Assembly (NCBI GenBank): GCA_015664885.1 | Contig: DQPL01000083.1 | Span: 1-32,010 of the forward strand | Source: Gemmatimonadota bacterium | GTDB lineage: Bacteria > Gemmatimonadota > Gemmatimonadetes > Longimicrobiales > Gaopeijiaceae | DNA length: 32,010 nucleotides | Direction: 5' to 3' | Shown: piece by piece, positions 1-7,860 of the stretch | How the letters are laid out: each line of letters begins with the position of its first letter | Position numbering within the stretch: position 1 is the first letter of the stretch | Notes under the pieces: model-generated | The model's input: the letters and a program-made list of their open reading frames with translations, nothing else | Told to the model about the DNA's origin: nothing | The model's database searches: none | Translations under genes and position numbers: made by a program

Positions 1-582
1 CAGTCGACGGTATCGAGTTGGCCGTTCCTCGTGCAGCTGACGCTGGCGATGCTGGTCGCCGACCTCTTCCAGTATGCGGCGCACCGATCGTTCCATGCCA
101 ACCGCTTCCTGTGGCGCTTCCACGCCGTGCACCACTCGATTCGGGCGGTCGACTGGCTCGCGGGCTCGCGGCTGCATCTCGTCGACATCTTCCTCACCAG
201 GGCGTTTTCCTATTTGCCGCTCTACGTGCTGGGCTTTTCGATGCCGGTGTTCTACGCCTACGTGGCGATCGTCGCGCTGCAAGCCGTGGCCGCGCATGCC
301 AACATCCGCATCCCGTTCGGACCACTCAAATACCTGCTCGTCACCCCGCAGTACCACCACTGGCACCACTCCGACGACCCGGACTTCTACGACAAAAACT
401 TCGCCATCCACTTCCCGCTCATCGACAGGTTGTTCGGTACCTACCATCTACCAGGTGATGAGTGGCCCGAGAGCATGGGGCTGGGAGAGGAGCAATTCCC
501 GAAGGGGTATCTCAGGCAGCTGGTCTACCCGTTCCGAAACGATCCCAAGACTGCGGACGTGGTGGATCCCAGCGGGAGGTAG
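1..582 (+). CDS. Sterol desaturase / fatty acid hydroxylase family protein (5' end outside window)
   Basis: Integral-membrane di-iron oxygenase family that hydroxylates or desaturates lipids at the membrane. The frame is open from base 1, so the start lies to the left of the window; 193 residues are visible. Three histidine clusters that bind the two irons are present in the usual order: HRSFH (bases 82-96), HAVHH shortly after, and HHWHH (355-369). Hydrophobic stretches lie between the second and third clusters, as expected for membrane helices. The tail after the last cluster (about 70 residues) has the usual FGTYH-type end of the catalytic domain and then a polar extension. The substrate cannot be read from the sequence: sterol, carotenoid and fatty-acid members share these boxes. 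No partner gene is visible downstream, where the next gene is on the other strand. Confidence 0.85.
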   Translation, partial: QSTVSSWPFLVQLTLAMLVADLFQYAAHRSFHANRFLWRFHAVHHSIRAVDWLAGSRLHLVDIFLTRAFSYLPLYVLGFSMPVFYAYVAIVALQAVAAHANIRIPFGPLKYLLVTPQYHHWHHSDDPDFYDKNFAIHFPLIDRLFGTYHLPGDEWPESMGLGEEQFPKGYLRQLVYPFRNDPKTADVVDPSGR

Positions 583-711
583 GCCGATGGCCGACACCTA
601 CGGTCGGCTGTGGGAGGGCGAACAAGTGAATGGCTGCGGGCGGGAGCCAATTCCAGGGGTTGGTGACCGGTCCGGAACAGGAACGGCCCCCGCGCCGCAA
701 GCCAAATTTCG

Positions 712-1488
712 CTAGTGTCGATCCCGAGGGATGCCGATCGAGATGCCGATGCGGTACGTCATCAGGTTGGCCTCACTGCGATTCGGGAAGATCGTGATGT
801 CCCCGTTCGCGTGATCCACGATGTCGCCCTCCGTCAGGAAGTCGGCGATCCCGTTCTCGTGACGCTCCACACCGAAGTCGATTGAGACCGGCTTCGAGCC
901 GTTGGAGATGCGCAGGCGTATGCCTGCCGCGGCTCGCCAGGCAGCCACCACGTCCGAGAGATGTGTGGTATTGCCAAAGTCATGGTCGTCGTCGTAGCCG
1001 CTCAGCGAGGAGTTCGTGAACCAGTACGAGAAGCCCATCATGCCTCGCACGTAGGGTTCGATCGCCCCCAGCGGTAACGCGAGTTCAGGCCCGATCCCGC
1101 CGAACGCGATGTTGTTGGTAGTGGTCAGGTCCAGCCCGATGCGGCATCCATAGGGCAGCGCCATGCAGTAGCTCTGCCGTTCGTGTCCATAGATGAGAAA
1201 GCCAAGGTCTGCGACGATGCGGAAGAGCCCGAAGTCGTTGACGGGGATGCCGACACCCAACTGTCCACCGAACCCCTCGTCGAAATACGCGCCCAGCTCG
1301 CCCACCGGCTCTGCCGCTATGAACGAGATGCCGAAGTGTGCTTTGGGCCCTCGGTCGTGTCGGTCACGTTGGAATCGCTGGCCCTCGATTTCGGGGGCCA
1401 AGTCGGCCGCGCCTACCTTTCCGGGCCGCCCGAGGCCAGCTTGATTGCCGAGCCCCCCCTCACTTGGAGACCACCAATGCTCGATCAC
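712..1488 (-). CDS. Outer-membrane beta-barrel-like protein, N terminus apparently truncated
   Basis: The part from about residue 50 to the end alternates polar and hydrophobic residues with many glycines and aromatics (HFGISF, YVRGMMGFSYWF, LMTYRIGISIGI), as in small outer-membrane beta-barrels. Two cysteines (C108, C115) could pair in a loop. No function is recognised. The first 50 residues look non-coding: rich in G, R and P, with no signal peptide, although a barrel protein would need one. I also read the other two minus-strand frames upstream and found no signal sequence there. The chosen start overlaps the 5' end of the divergent DinB-like gene at 1477, which has a good ribosome binding site, so the true 5' end of this gene has probably been lost. 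It may be a decaying copy. Confidence 0.55.
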   Translation of the reverse strand: MIEHWWSPSEGGLGNQAGLGRPGKVGAADLAPEIEGQRFQRDRHDRGPKAHFGISFIAAEPVGELGAYFDEGFGGQLGVGIPVNDFGLFRIVADLGFLIYGHERQSYCMALPYGCRIGLDLTTTNNIAFGGIGPELALPLGAIEPYVRGMMGFSYWFTNSSLSGYDDDHDFGNTTHLSDVVAAWRAAAGIRLRISNGSKPVSIDFGVERHENGIADFLTEGDIVDHANGDITIFPNRSEANLMTYRIGISIGIPRDRH

Positions 1489-1968
1489 GTGACCTATCTC
1501 TACGGCTTCAATCTCGAGTTCGCGGAGAGGCTAGTGAAGGACCTCTCCGACGAGCAGATGGCCGCGCAGTCCGGCGGCGTGATCAATCATCCGGCCTGGT
1601 CGCTCGGGCATCTAGTGGTCGCGGCCGACCATCTGGGCCAGCTGTTGGGACTCGAGTCGACCCTAGCCGAGGGATGGGGAGAGACCTTCAAGACCGGCGA
1701 GGAGCCGTCGGACGATGCGTCGTACTACCCGAGCAAGGAAGAGATCCTGGGGGCACTCAGGCAACAGCACGCGCGGAACGTCGAGGTGGCGAAAAGCACC
1801 GATGCCTCCCGGTTCGCCGAACCCCACCCAAACGAAGCGACTCGGGACCATTTCCCCACGGTCGGGGACATGGTCGTCTTCCTAATGACATCCCACGAGA
1901 TGGACCACCTGGGCCAGATCGCTGCATGGCGCCGTGCCATGGGTCTTGGGCCGGCGGAGCGGGACTGA
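1477..1968 (+). CDS. DinB-like domain protein (putative metal-dependent four-helix-bundle enzyme)
   Basis: A 163-residue protein of the DinB/YfiT-like superfamily, four-helix bundles that usually bind a metal through three histidines and include thiol-S-transferases (bacillithiol, mycothiol). Visible motifs fit: HPAWSLGHL near the N terminus, where the first ligand sits at the end of helix 2, and the C-terminal HEMDHLGQI, the typical HxxxHxGQ helix with two ligands. Length is normal for the family. The start is ATG 1477, preceded by GGAGA at 1466-1470; the frame is open further upstream, but that stretch is only the antisense of the minus-strand barrel gene. Substrate unknown. Confidence 0.85.
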   Translation: MLDHVTYLYGFNLEFAERLVKDLSDEQMAAQSGGVINHPAWSLGHLVVAADHLGQLLGLESTLAEGWGETFKTGEEPSDDASYYPSKEEILGALRQQHARNVEVAKSTDASRFAEPHPNEATRDHFPTVGDMVVFLMTSHEMDHLGQIAAWRRAMGLGPAERD

Positions 1969-2013
1969 GTCGATCGCGGCGCGTCCGCCCCCACACCTGA
2001 CTCTTTGCGTGGA

Positions 2014-2051
2014 TGTAGACACCCTACACCCTAAGATGTAGACGTTCTACA
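2014..2051. promoter_or_regulatory. Tandem palindromes upstream of padR-family gene, likely autoregulatory operator
   Basis: Two inverted repeats with the same half-site lie just before the PadR start codon. The first is TGTAG-N5-CTACA (2014-2028) and the second TGTAGA-N3-TCTACA (2037-2051). Their centres are 23 bp apart, about two helical turns. The second ends 17 bp before the ATG, between any promoter and the ribosome binding site. PadR repressors bind palindromes as dimers and commonly repress their own genes, so an operator role is a good inference; the protein-site pairing itself is not shown by sequence. Confidence 0.65.
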
Positions 2052-2068
2052 CCTCGGGGGACGAAGAG

Positions 2069-2431
2069 ATGGCGGAGCAACGGCAACCTCTGGCCCGCGT
2101 CGAACTGCTTCAAGGCACGCTCGATCTCATCATCCTTCAGACGCTGCGTTGGGGTCCCCGCCACGGTTATGGCCTCGCGCACATTATTCGCGCGACGTCC
2201 GAGGACGCACTCCAGGTAGATACAGGCTCGCTCTACCCGGCGCTCCACCGCCTGGCGCGCAAGGGGTGGATCGAGGCCGAGTGGGCCAAGTCGGAGAAAG
2301 GGCAGCGAGTGCGAGAGTACCAACTCACCGATGATGGTCGGGAACAACTCCTCGCCGAGCGCACGCGTTGGGAACAACTTTCTCAGGCCATGACCCGCAT
2401 CCTTGCTCCGCCCCAGGAGAGCGGAGCATGA
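2069..2431 (+). CDS. PadR-family transcriptional regulator
   Basis: A 120-residue winged-helix repressor. The PadR core is clear: GTLDLIILQTL at residues 17-27, HGYGLAHII, and the wing/recognition region GSLYPALHRLARKGWIEAEW, followed by the REYQLTDDGREQL strand and a short C-terminal dimerisation helix, as in the short PadR-s2 subgroup. Start ATG 2069 has a G-rich stretch (2056-2060) at suitable distance. In Gemmatimonadota and Acidobacteriota such PadR genes sit immediately before ADOP-type (FtsX/MacB-like) permeases; here the stop codon overlaps the next start as ATGATG, but the permease that follows is only a stump. Two palindromes directly upstream suggest autorepression. The ligand is unknown. 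Confidence 0.92.
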   Translation: MAEQRQPLARVELLQGTLDLIILQTLRWGPRHGYGLAHIIRATSEDALQVDTGSLYPALHRLARKGWIEAEWAKSEKGQRVREYQLTDDGREQLLAERTRWEQLSQAMTRILAPPQESGA

Positions 2432-2631
2432 TGGCCTTCTTCAGCCGCTGTTGCCGCGAGATGGAATTGGACGAGGAGATCCGCACTCATCTGCGCATGG
2501 CCGTCGCCGAGCGCATGGCGCTGCGAGTCACCATCGCGAGCGAGAGCAAGGACGAAAGCGGCGAGGCGGTCTCGCGGGCTCGACCGTCTGCCAAGGAGAT
2601 CGAGCGGGTGCTGGCGGCGGACAAGGCTTAG
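2428..2631 (+). pseudogene. Vestigial N terminus of an ADOP-type (FtsX-like) permease
   Basis: The first 30 residues (MMAFFSRCCREMELDEEI, then RTHLRMAVAERMA) match the cytoplasmic N-terminal helix that begins Acidobacterial duplicated orphan permeases, with the characteristic ELDEEIRTHL core. A normal ADOP protein is about 800 residues with eight membrane helices and two MacB periplasmic domains; none follows here. After residue 28 the sequence no longer resembles the family, and the frame stops at residue 67. The start overlaps the PadR stop (ATGA), the standard arrangement for an intact PadR-ADOP pair, so this is most likely the remains of a deleted permease. A new small protein is possible but unsupported. 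Confidence 0.65.
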
Positions 2632-2679
2632 CCACACACCCTTGCTGCTCCACCGCCGGCGCGCCCATCTTCGCCGGCC

Positions 2680-2913
2680 ATGGACGACAACGCCCCGCGC
2701 CGATCCCACTTCCTCCCTCGCACTCGTGATGGGTGGACCGCCACGATTGCGTTTTTAGCGCTCTTCGTGCTCGCGATGCCGCCCATCACGCACACGGTCC
2801 TGAACCGCTCGGACCCGTGGGTCCTCGGGCTACCGTTCTTCTACGTGGCGCTGCTCGCGGTGTACTCCGCGTTGATCCTTGTGCTCATCTGGGCGTTCCG
2901 CCGTGGCGTTTAG
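2680..2913 (+). CDS. DUF3311 small membrane protein, symporter partner
   Basis: A 77-residue protein with two hydrophobic segments (about residues 20-36 and 47-72) separated by a short polar loop containing NRSDPWVLGLPFFY. This fits DUF3311, a family of very small membrane proteins that almost always precede a sodium:solute symporter gene. Here the symporter starts 39 bases after the stop, in the same frame. It probably acts as an accessory subunit of that transporter; the mechanism is not established. The C terminus is a short basic tail (FRRGV). Confidence 0.8.
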   Translation: MDDNAPRRSHFLPRTRDGWTATIAFLALFVLAMPPITHTVLNRSDPWVLGLPFFYVALLAVYSALILVLIWAFRRGV

Positions 2914-2952
2914 CTCCGCTGCGGCGCGAGACGCCGCGCTGGCTTCTTGCTG

Positions 2953-4449
2953 ATGGAAGCTTGGGTCGTCGCGACTGGCATGATCGTTCTCTATCTGGTT
3001 CTCACGATCGTGCTCGGTATCGTGGCGAACCGGCGCTTGACTGGGGACATGGAGGACTTCCTGCTCTACGGGCGGAAGGCGGGCTTCGTCGTGCTTTATT
3101 TGACGGTCGTCGCGTCTTTCCACTCCTCGTTCGCGTTTCTCGGCTCCGGTGGTTTCTTCTATACACACGGTGTCGGATTCTGGGCGGCGGGTACCTGGAC
3201 GTTGCTGGTGGGCGCCATCACTTATGTGATCGGCACGCGCATCTGGGCGTTGGGCAAGGCCTTCGGATACATGACGCCGGCCGACTTGCTCGCCGACTTC
3301 TACGAGTCCGATGCAGTGCGCGTTACGGTCGCGATCGTTTCGGTCGTCTTCACGATTCTGTACATCCAGGTCCAAGCGCAGGGGCTCGGCTACATCCTCA
3401 ACGTGGCGTCCGGCGACCGGATCAGCTTCGAGGCGGGCACGTTGATCCTGCTCATCGTCGCGGCGGTGTATCTGATGGCCGGCGGCCTCAGGGCGGTCTA
3501 CTGGACCGATGTCCTGCAGGGGATCTGGATGTACGTCGCGGTCTGGCTGGGGGCGATCGTACTCTCTTATGAGCTCTTCGGAGGTCCGCTCGAGCTGTGG
3601 CGAGCGGTCTCGGAACAGCGGCCAGACCTGCTTTCGCTGCCGGGACCGAAAGGCTTTTTCACACCGGGCATGTGGATCGGGATGACGATTACGCTCTCGT
3701 TCGGCATCGTCTTCCAGCCGCACATGATGATCCGGTACTACACGGCGGTCGACGCGAAGACCATCAAACTCCTCGGTGCCACGACTCCGATATACCTGAT
3801 GTCGCTGTACCTCCCGGCGGCCTTGGTGGGGTTGGGTGGTGCGATCGTCATGCCCGGACTAGAGGGCTCGGAGGCCGACCGTATCTTTCCGTTGCTGCTC
3901 TTCACGCACGCCAATCCATGGCTTACCGGTGCGATTCTCGCGGGCGCGATTGCCGCGGCCATGTCGACACTCGACTCGATTCTGCACGCGAACATGACGG
4001 TGCTCACGCGGGACGTGTACCAGCGATTCATGCGGCCGAACGAGACTCAGGGCCACTACATCAACGTAGGACGCGCGATCGTGGTCGGCCTGCTGGTGGT
4101 GGGCTATCTGCTTTCAGTGGGCACGAGCGATTTCCTGGTCGTGCTCGTCACGCTTTCAGGGGCTGGTGCGCTGCAGTTGATGCCGGCGATTCTCGGCGTG
4201 TGCTTCCCTGGCGGTCGCACGCTTACCCGCGCGGGCGTGGTCGCGGGGATCGCGGCGGGACTCGTCACACTGTATGTCACCCTCGTGGTATCGCCACATC
4301 CGCTCGGCATGCACGGCGGGCTCTGGGGCCTGCTGGTGAACACCGCCGTCGCGTTGAACGTGTCGGCCTACACCACCCCGCCATCGACGGAAACCATCGA
4401 GCGCGTGCACGGTGAAGTGGAGCGCTTTGTCTACGGAACGGAGGAATGA
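2953..4449 (+). CDS. Sodium:solute symporter family transporter
   Basis: A 498-residue inner-membrane protein with a dozen or more hydrophobic segments, the size and pattern of the SSS (LeuT-fold) family that couples solute uptake to the sodium gradient. Family signatures include the early YGRKAGF loop after helix 1, the GGLRAVYWTDVLQG stretch after helix 5, and AAAMSTLDSILHA, equivalent to the conserved sodium-site region of helix 8. I chose ATG 2953; TTG 2947 is also possible and neither has a strong ribosome binding site. It follows a DUF3311 gene and its stop overlaps (ATGA) the start of a secreted S51 peptidase, so a role in taking up peptides or amino acids released by that enzyme is reasonable but inferred. 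The substrate cannot be read from the sequence. Confidence 0.9.
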   Translation: MEAWVVATGMIVLYLVLTIVLGIVANRRLTGDMEDFLLYGRKAGFVVLYLTVVASFHSSFAFLGSGGFFYTHGVGFWAAGTWTLLVGAITYVIGTRIWALGKAFGYMTPADLLADFYESDAVRVTVAIVSVVFTILYIQVQAQGLGYILNVASGDRISFEAGTLILLIVAAVYLMAGGLRAVYWTDVLQGIWMYVAVWLGAIVLSYELFGGPLELWRAVSEQRPDLLSLPGPKGFFTPGMWIGMTITLSFGIVFQPHMMIRYYTAVDAKTIKLLGATTPIYLMSLYLPAALVGLGGAIVMPGLEGSEADRIFPLLLFTHANPWLTGAILAGAIAAAMSTLDSILHANMTVLTRDVYQRFMRPNETQGHYINVGRAIVVGLLVVGYLLSVGTSDFLVVLVTLSGAGALQLMPAILGVCFPGGRTLTRAGVVAGIAAGLVTLYVTLVVSPHPLGMHGGLWGLLVNTAVALNVSAYTTPPSTETIERVHGEVERFVYGTEE

Positions 4450-5357
4450 GCATGCTTGGGAAGACGGCTCGGTGCGGACATTCGGCAGTGGTAGTTGCCT
4501 TCATGCTGACGATGTCGACGCCGGCATTCGCGCAGCAACGGGTGGCGCCCCCTCAGGTGGGGCCCGAGAACGGATCGCTGGTGATCGTGGGCGGCGCGCT
4601 CCGTTCGCCGGAGATCTATCAGCGCTTCCTCGAGCTGGCGGGTGGGCCCGACGCGCACATCGTCATGATCCCGACGGCCGGCGGAGCCGAGGAATACGAC
4701 CAGTACTATCAGGGCCTGAACCGCTGGCGTGAGAACGGCGCTCGCAACATGACCGTGCTGCACACGACGGATCGCTCGGAGGCCGATACCGACGAATTCG
4801 TGGCACCACTCAAGACCGCCGACGCGGTCTACTTCTTCGGGGGTCGACAGTGGCATCTGGTAGACGCCTACGCCGGCACCAAGGCCGAGGAAGAGATCCG
4901 GAAGGTGCTCGACCGCGGTGGGGTGATCGGCGGATCGTCCGCAGGCGCGTCCATCCAGGGCTCGTTCCTGATCCGGGGAGACACGCGCACCAATACCATC
5001 ATGATGGGTGACCACCAGGTCGGCTTCGGGTATTTGCGTGGCGTGGGCATCGACCAGCACGTACTCAAGCGGAACCGCCAATTCGACATGATCGAGGTCA
5101 TTGAGGCGCATCCGGAGTTGCTCGGCATCGGGCTCGATGAGAACACGGCCATCGTCGTGCGAGGCGACAACTTCCAGGTGATCGGTGAGTCCTATGCGAT
5201 CATCTACGACGCCAGGACTACGACCGGTGCGGACGGCAAGTTCTACTTCTTGGCGCCGGGGGATCGCTTCAATCTCGCGACGCGCGAGGCCACGCGGGCG
5301 GCGACCACACTACGTGCGATCGACAACGTGCAGAAAAAGCCGTGGGGAGGTCGCTGA
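4446..5357 (+). CDS. Secreted cyanophycinase-like peptidase (family S51)
   Basis: A 303-residue protein beginning with a signal peptide (hydrophobic core VVVAFMLTMS, cleavage likely after AFA near residue 29). The mature part has the class-I-glutamine-amidotransferase-like fold of family S51: GSLVIVGGALRS at the start, HIVMIPTAGG, YFFGGRQWHL, and the nucleophile elbow GGSSAGA with Ser165 as predicted catalytic serine. Known S51 members are dipeptidase E and cyanophycinase, which hydrolyse aspartyl or beta-aspartyl-arginine bonds. The GIGLDENTAIVV block near the C terminus is typical of the cyanophycinase branch. Export plus direct overlap with a sodium symporter gene suggests extracytoplasmic peptide degradation with uptake of products. 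Whether the substrate is cyanophycin is not shown. Confidence 0.87.
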   Translation: MSMLGKTARCGHSAVVVAFMLTMSTPAFAQQRVAPPQVGPENGSLVIVGGALRSPEIYQRFLELAGGPDAHIVMIPTAGGAEEYDQYYQGLNRWRENGARNMTVLHTTDRSEADTDEFVAPLKTADAVYFFGGRQWHLVDAYAGTKAEEEIRKVLDRGGVIGGSSAGASIQGSFLIRGDTRTNTIMMGDHQVGFGYLRGVGIDQHVLKRNRQFDMIEVIEAHPELLGIGLDENTAIVVRGDNFQVIGESYAIIYDARTTTGADGKFYFLAPGDRFNLATREATRAATTLRAIDNVQKKPWGGR

Positions 5358-5366
5358 GCGAGGACG

Positions 5367-6110
5367 ATGGTGGGTTTCGTCGACCGTCTCATCTTCTTCC
5401 CTCCCTCCTCGTCCTATGACGAGCACGCGCCGGGGCTGCTTCGGTTGCAGAGCGAGGCCAGGGACGAGATCGCCGCGTTCCACCACGAGACGCCGGGCGC
5501 CGGCATTACGGTGCTCTTCGCGCACGGAAACGCGGAGGACTTAGGGCACGGCACCGGCCACGCGGAGCGATACGCGCAACTCGGCGTCTCCGTCCTCGCT
5601 TTCGAATATCCGGGCTACGGCCTCAGTTCTGGGAAGCCGACCGAACCAGGCACGTACGCAGCAGCGGACGCCGCCTATCGATACCTGCGAGAGCAGGTGG
5701 GTCTCGAATCGGGGGCGATCATCGCCCATGGACGCTCGCTCGGGGGTGGGGTGATGGTCGACCTCGCGAGCCGATTACCGGTCGGCGGACTGATCATCGA
5801 GAGCTCCTTCGTGTCGGTGTATCGAGTGGTCACGCGTGCGCCGCTTCTGCCCGTCGATCAATTCAAGAGCCTCGCCAAGTTGAGCGATGTGGCGGCGCCG
5901 GCGCTGGTCATTCACGGGCAGTGCGACGAGGTCATCGCGCCGTGGCACGGACGGCGACTCTTCCAAGCTTTGCCAGAGAGTCGGCGTTCCTCGCTGTGGG
6001 TCGAGAGGGCGGGACACAACGATCTCGCCCAGGTTGCCGGCCAGTCGTATTGGGATGCGCTCGCGGCCTTCACCGCCAGCGTCGACGACGCCTTGCGAGC
6101 CACCTCATGA
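5367..6110 (+). CDS. Alpha/beta hydrolase, ABHD17/BEM46-like
   Basis: A 247-residue alpha/beta-fold hydrolase with no signal peptide. Visible features in order: VLFAHGNAED (oxyanion-hole HGN motif), FEYPGYGLSSG, the nucleophile elbow GRSLGG with Ser124, GQCDEV with Asp187, and ERAGHND with His217, giving a complete catalytic triad at normal spacing. The HGNAE, YPGYG and GRSLGG signature is that of the BEM46/ABHD13/ABHD17 group, whose eukaryotic members include depalmitoylases; bacterial substrates are mostly unknown. It starts 9 bases after the S51 peptidase stop, so it is probably co-transcribed with the symporter-peptidase unit and might cleave esters or thioesters linked to the same nutrient. 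Confidence 0.87.
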   Translation: MVGFVDRLIFFPPSSSYDEHAPGLLRLQSEARDEIAAFHHETPGAGITVLFAHGNAEDLGHGTGHAERYAQLGVSVLAFEYPGYGLSSGKPTEPGTYAAADAAYRYLREQVGLESGAIIAHGRSLGGGVMVDLASRLPVGGLIIESSFVSVYRVVTRAPLLPVDQFKSLAKLSDVAAPALVIHGQCDEVIAPWHGRRLFQALPESRRSSLWVERAGHNDLAQVAGQSYWDALAAFTASVDDALRATS

Positions 6111-6198
6111 GTCGCCAAGTCACTGCTTCGGACGCCGCAGTTCGAACTTTCCTGAATGAGGCCCCTATGGTTGCAAACCCGCCTTCGCAGAGCCCGAC

Positions 6199-6541
6199 AT
6201 GAGTGCCTTCGAACGCCTCATCGACGTTCTGCATCTCTTCGTGCAAGCCGACCGCGCATGTGTCATCGGAAGAGGAGCTCGTGCTCGAGGAGCTCACGGG
6301 ACTCATCACGCAGTACGTCTCCGGCTCGGACGGTGATCCCAAGATGTATGAGGTGGTGATCGTTCCGCAGAGCGATGAGCAGACGGAAGCCGTGCGATCG
6401 TTGCTACCGGGTGTCGCCTCCAAGAGTGCCCCAGGCGGCACGGTCTTCTCCGCCGGTCGTTTCTTTTCCCAGCGCTACGCGGAAGCTGTCTGCGACAAGT
6501 ACATCGCACTGGGACTCTTCACCGCAGCGGTGGACCCATGA
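6199..6541 (+). pseudogene. Small protein of unknown function with an apparent frameshift
   Basis: Two overlapping frames together look like one protein of about 113 residues. From ATG 6199 the first frame gives a natural start (MSAFERLIDVLHLFVQADRA). After about base 6260 the next frame takes over with VSSEEELVLEELTGL, then YEVVIVPQSDEQTEAV and VFSAGRFFSQRYAEAV, ending at 6541. The alternative is to start at 6203 in the second frame, but its first 19 residues (SNASSTFCISSCKP) look like out-of-frame translation. A single-base indel in about 6241-6262 would join them. No known domain recognised. The end overlaps the DUF1684 start (ATGA), so it would be the upstream partner of that lipoprotein gene. 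Confidence 0.5.
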
Positions 6542-7518
6542 GTTGGACCGCCCGCCCGACCGCCCGGCACGGTAGCGCGTTGCTCAGTCTGCTGCTTGCT
6601 ACCGTTGGCTGTGAGCGTCCACCCGAGGAGATCTCGTTCGATGTCGCGCAGCACCGAACTGAGATCGAGGACTTTCGCGACGCGCGCGTAGCCGAGCTCG
6701 AAGCTCCAGACTCATGGCTGGCGCTCATGGCGCTGCACTGGATCTCCGAGGGAGAGACCACGATGGGCTCAGATCCCTCGAACGATCTCGTGCTGCCTGC
6801 CGGCAAGGCAGCTCCTTTTGTCGGTACGGTGACACTCGTGGGCGAAGTCGTGCGCTTCGTCGCGGCCGACGGCGTCCGCGTCACCATGGGGGTCGACTCG
6901 ACGCTGAACCTGCAAGCTGGTTCGGGCGCCTTTCCTCCGGATATCCGGGGGGATCCAGTGGTAACGGAAGCCGAGCTGGGCTCGGAAGGAAGCAAGTACA
7001 CCGTTCTACGCCACGGCGACATCAATTGGATCAGGATACGCCGGGGGGCTCAATTCGCGTTGCGCGTAAGGGACAACACCAACGAGGTGTACGCCCAGTT
7101 CCATGGCATCGACCGCTATGACACCGACCCGGCGATGAGGCTTACCGCCGAGTGGGTGCCCCAAGACGAGATCGTTTCCGTACCCAACGTGCTGGGCACG
7201 GTATCCGAGGTGCCATCGCCGGCCCACCTCGCGTTCTGGATCGATGGAGAGCGGCACACATTGGACGTAACAGGGGAGCCCGATTCCGAGCAGTTCATGA
7301 TGGTCTTCGCCGACGAGACCAGCGGGCAAACCACCTACGGCGGCGGACGCTACCTGTGGATCCAGGCACCGGATGAGCAGGGAAGGGTGGTGCTCGACTT
7401 CAACCGCGCGTACAACCCACCCTGCGTCTGGACACCGTTCGCCACGTGCCCGCTACCCACGCGCAACAACCGCCTCACCGTGCCCATCGAAGCTGGCGAG
7501 ATGGACTGGGCCCACTGA
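6538..7518 (+). CDS. DUF1684 domain lipoprotein
   Basis: A 326-residue protein of family DUF1684. The N terminus has a hydrophobic stretch ending in the lipobox LLATVGC, with Cys25 as the likely lipidated residue, so the protein should sit in an outer or inner membrane facing the periplasm. The family block is unmistakable near the C terminus: FADETSG, TYGGGRYLWI, DFNRAYNPPC, then FATCPLP and NRLTVPIEAGE. Two conserved cysteines in that block may pair or bind a ligand. The function of DUF1684 is unknown. The start overlaps the preceding small frameshifted gene, and the next gene (symporter small subunit) begins 60 bases downstream. Confidence 0.9.
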   Translation: MSWTARPTARHGSALLSLLLATVGCERPPEEISFDVAQHRTEIEDFRDARVAELEAPDSWLALMALHWISEGETTMGSDPSNDLVLPAGKAAPFVGTVTLVGEVVRFVAADGVRVTMGVDSTLNLQAGSGAFPPDIRGDPVVTEAELGSEGSKYTVLRHGDINWIRIRRGAQFALRVRDNTNEVYAQFHGIDRYDTDPAMRLTAEWVPQDEIVSVPNVLGTVSEVPSPAHLAFWIDGERHTLDVTGEPDSEQFMMVFADETSGQTTYGGGRYLWIQAPDEQGRVVLDFNRAYNPPCVWTPFATCPLPTRNNRLTVPIEAGEMDWAH

Positions 7519-7578
7519 GTCGGCTAGTCTGCCCCGCCGATACACTTCCAACACCACACTCCCAACGCTAGAGGACCC

Positions 7579-7860
7579 ATGCCCGAGGACACGACTGCTC
7601 GCCACAAGGAGTACTGGCGCCGCAACATCCGCTACGTCGGAATGCTGCTCGCCGTTTGGTTTTTGGTGTCCTTTGGCTTCGGCATACTGCTCGTTGAGCC
7701 GTTGAACTCGGTCAATCTGCCCGGCACCGCGTACCCGCTCGGCTTCTGGTTCGCGCAGCAGGGTGCGATCTACGTGTTCGTGGTTTTGATCTTCGTCTAT
7801 GTGAAGCTCATGAACGGGCTCGACCAGGAGTTCGGCGTAAGCGAGGAGGACGGAGCGTGA
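7579..7860 (+). CDS. DUF4212 sodium:solute symporter small subunit
   Basis: A 93-residue membrane protein with two hydrophobic helices (about residues 20-40 and 58-76). The N-terminal KEYWRRNIRY motif and the LNSVNLPGTAYPLGFWFAQQ loop mark the putative solute:sodium symporter small subunit family (DUF4212). Members always accompany a VC_2705-type large subunit, as here, where the stop overlaps the next start as GTGA, implying translational coupling. GAGGA at 7571-7575 lies just before the ATG. It is distinct from the DUF3311 partner of the first symporter in this window, so the two transporters belong to different branches. Confidence 0.9.
   Translation: MPEDTTARHKEYWRRNIRYVGMLLAVWFLVSFGFGILLVEPLNSVNLPGTAYPLGFWFAQQGAIYVFVVLIFVYVKLMNGLDQEFGVSEEDGA

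Noticed and set aside
1183-1476. N-terminal extension of the DinB-like gene
   Set aside because: The frame is open to 1183, but that part is the antisense of the barrel gene and ATG 1477 has a good ribosome binding site and the normal family start.
2830-3723. Open minus-strand frame of 297 codons opposite the symporter
   Set aside because: Highly charged shadow of a hydrophobic membrane protein; composition is the complement of the real gene.
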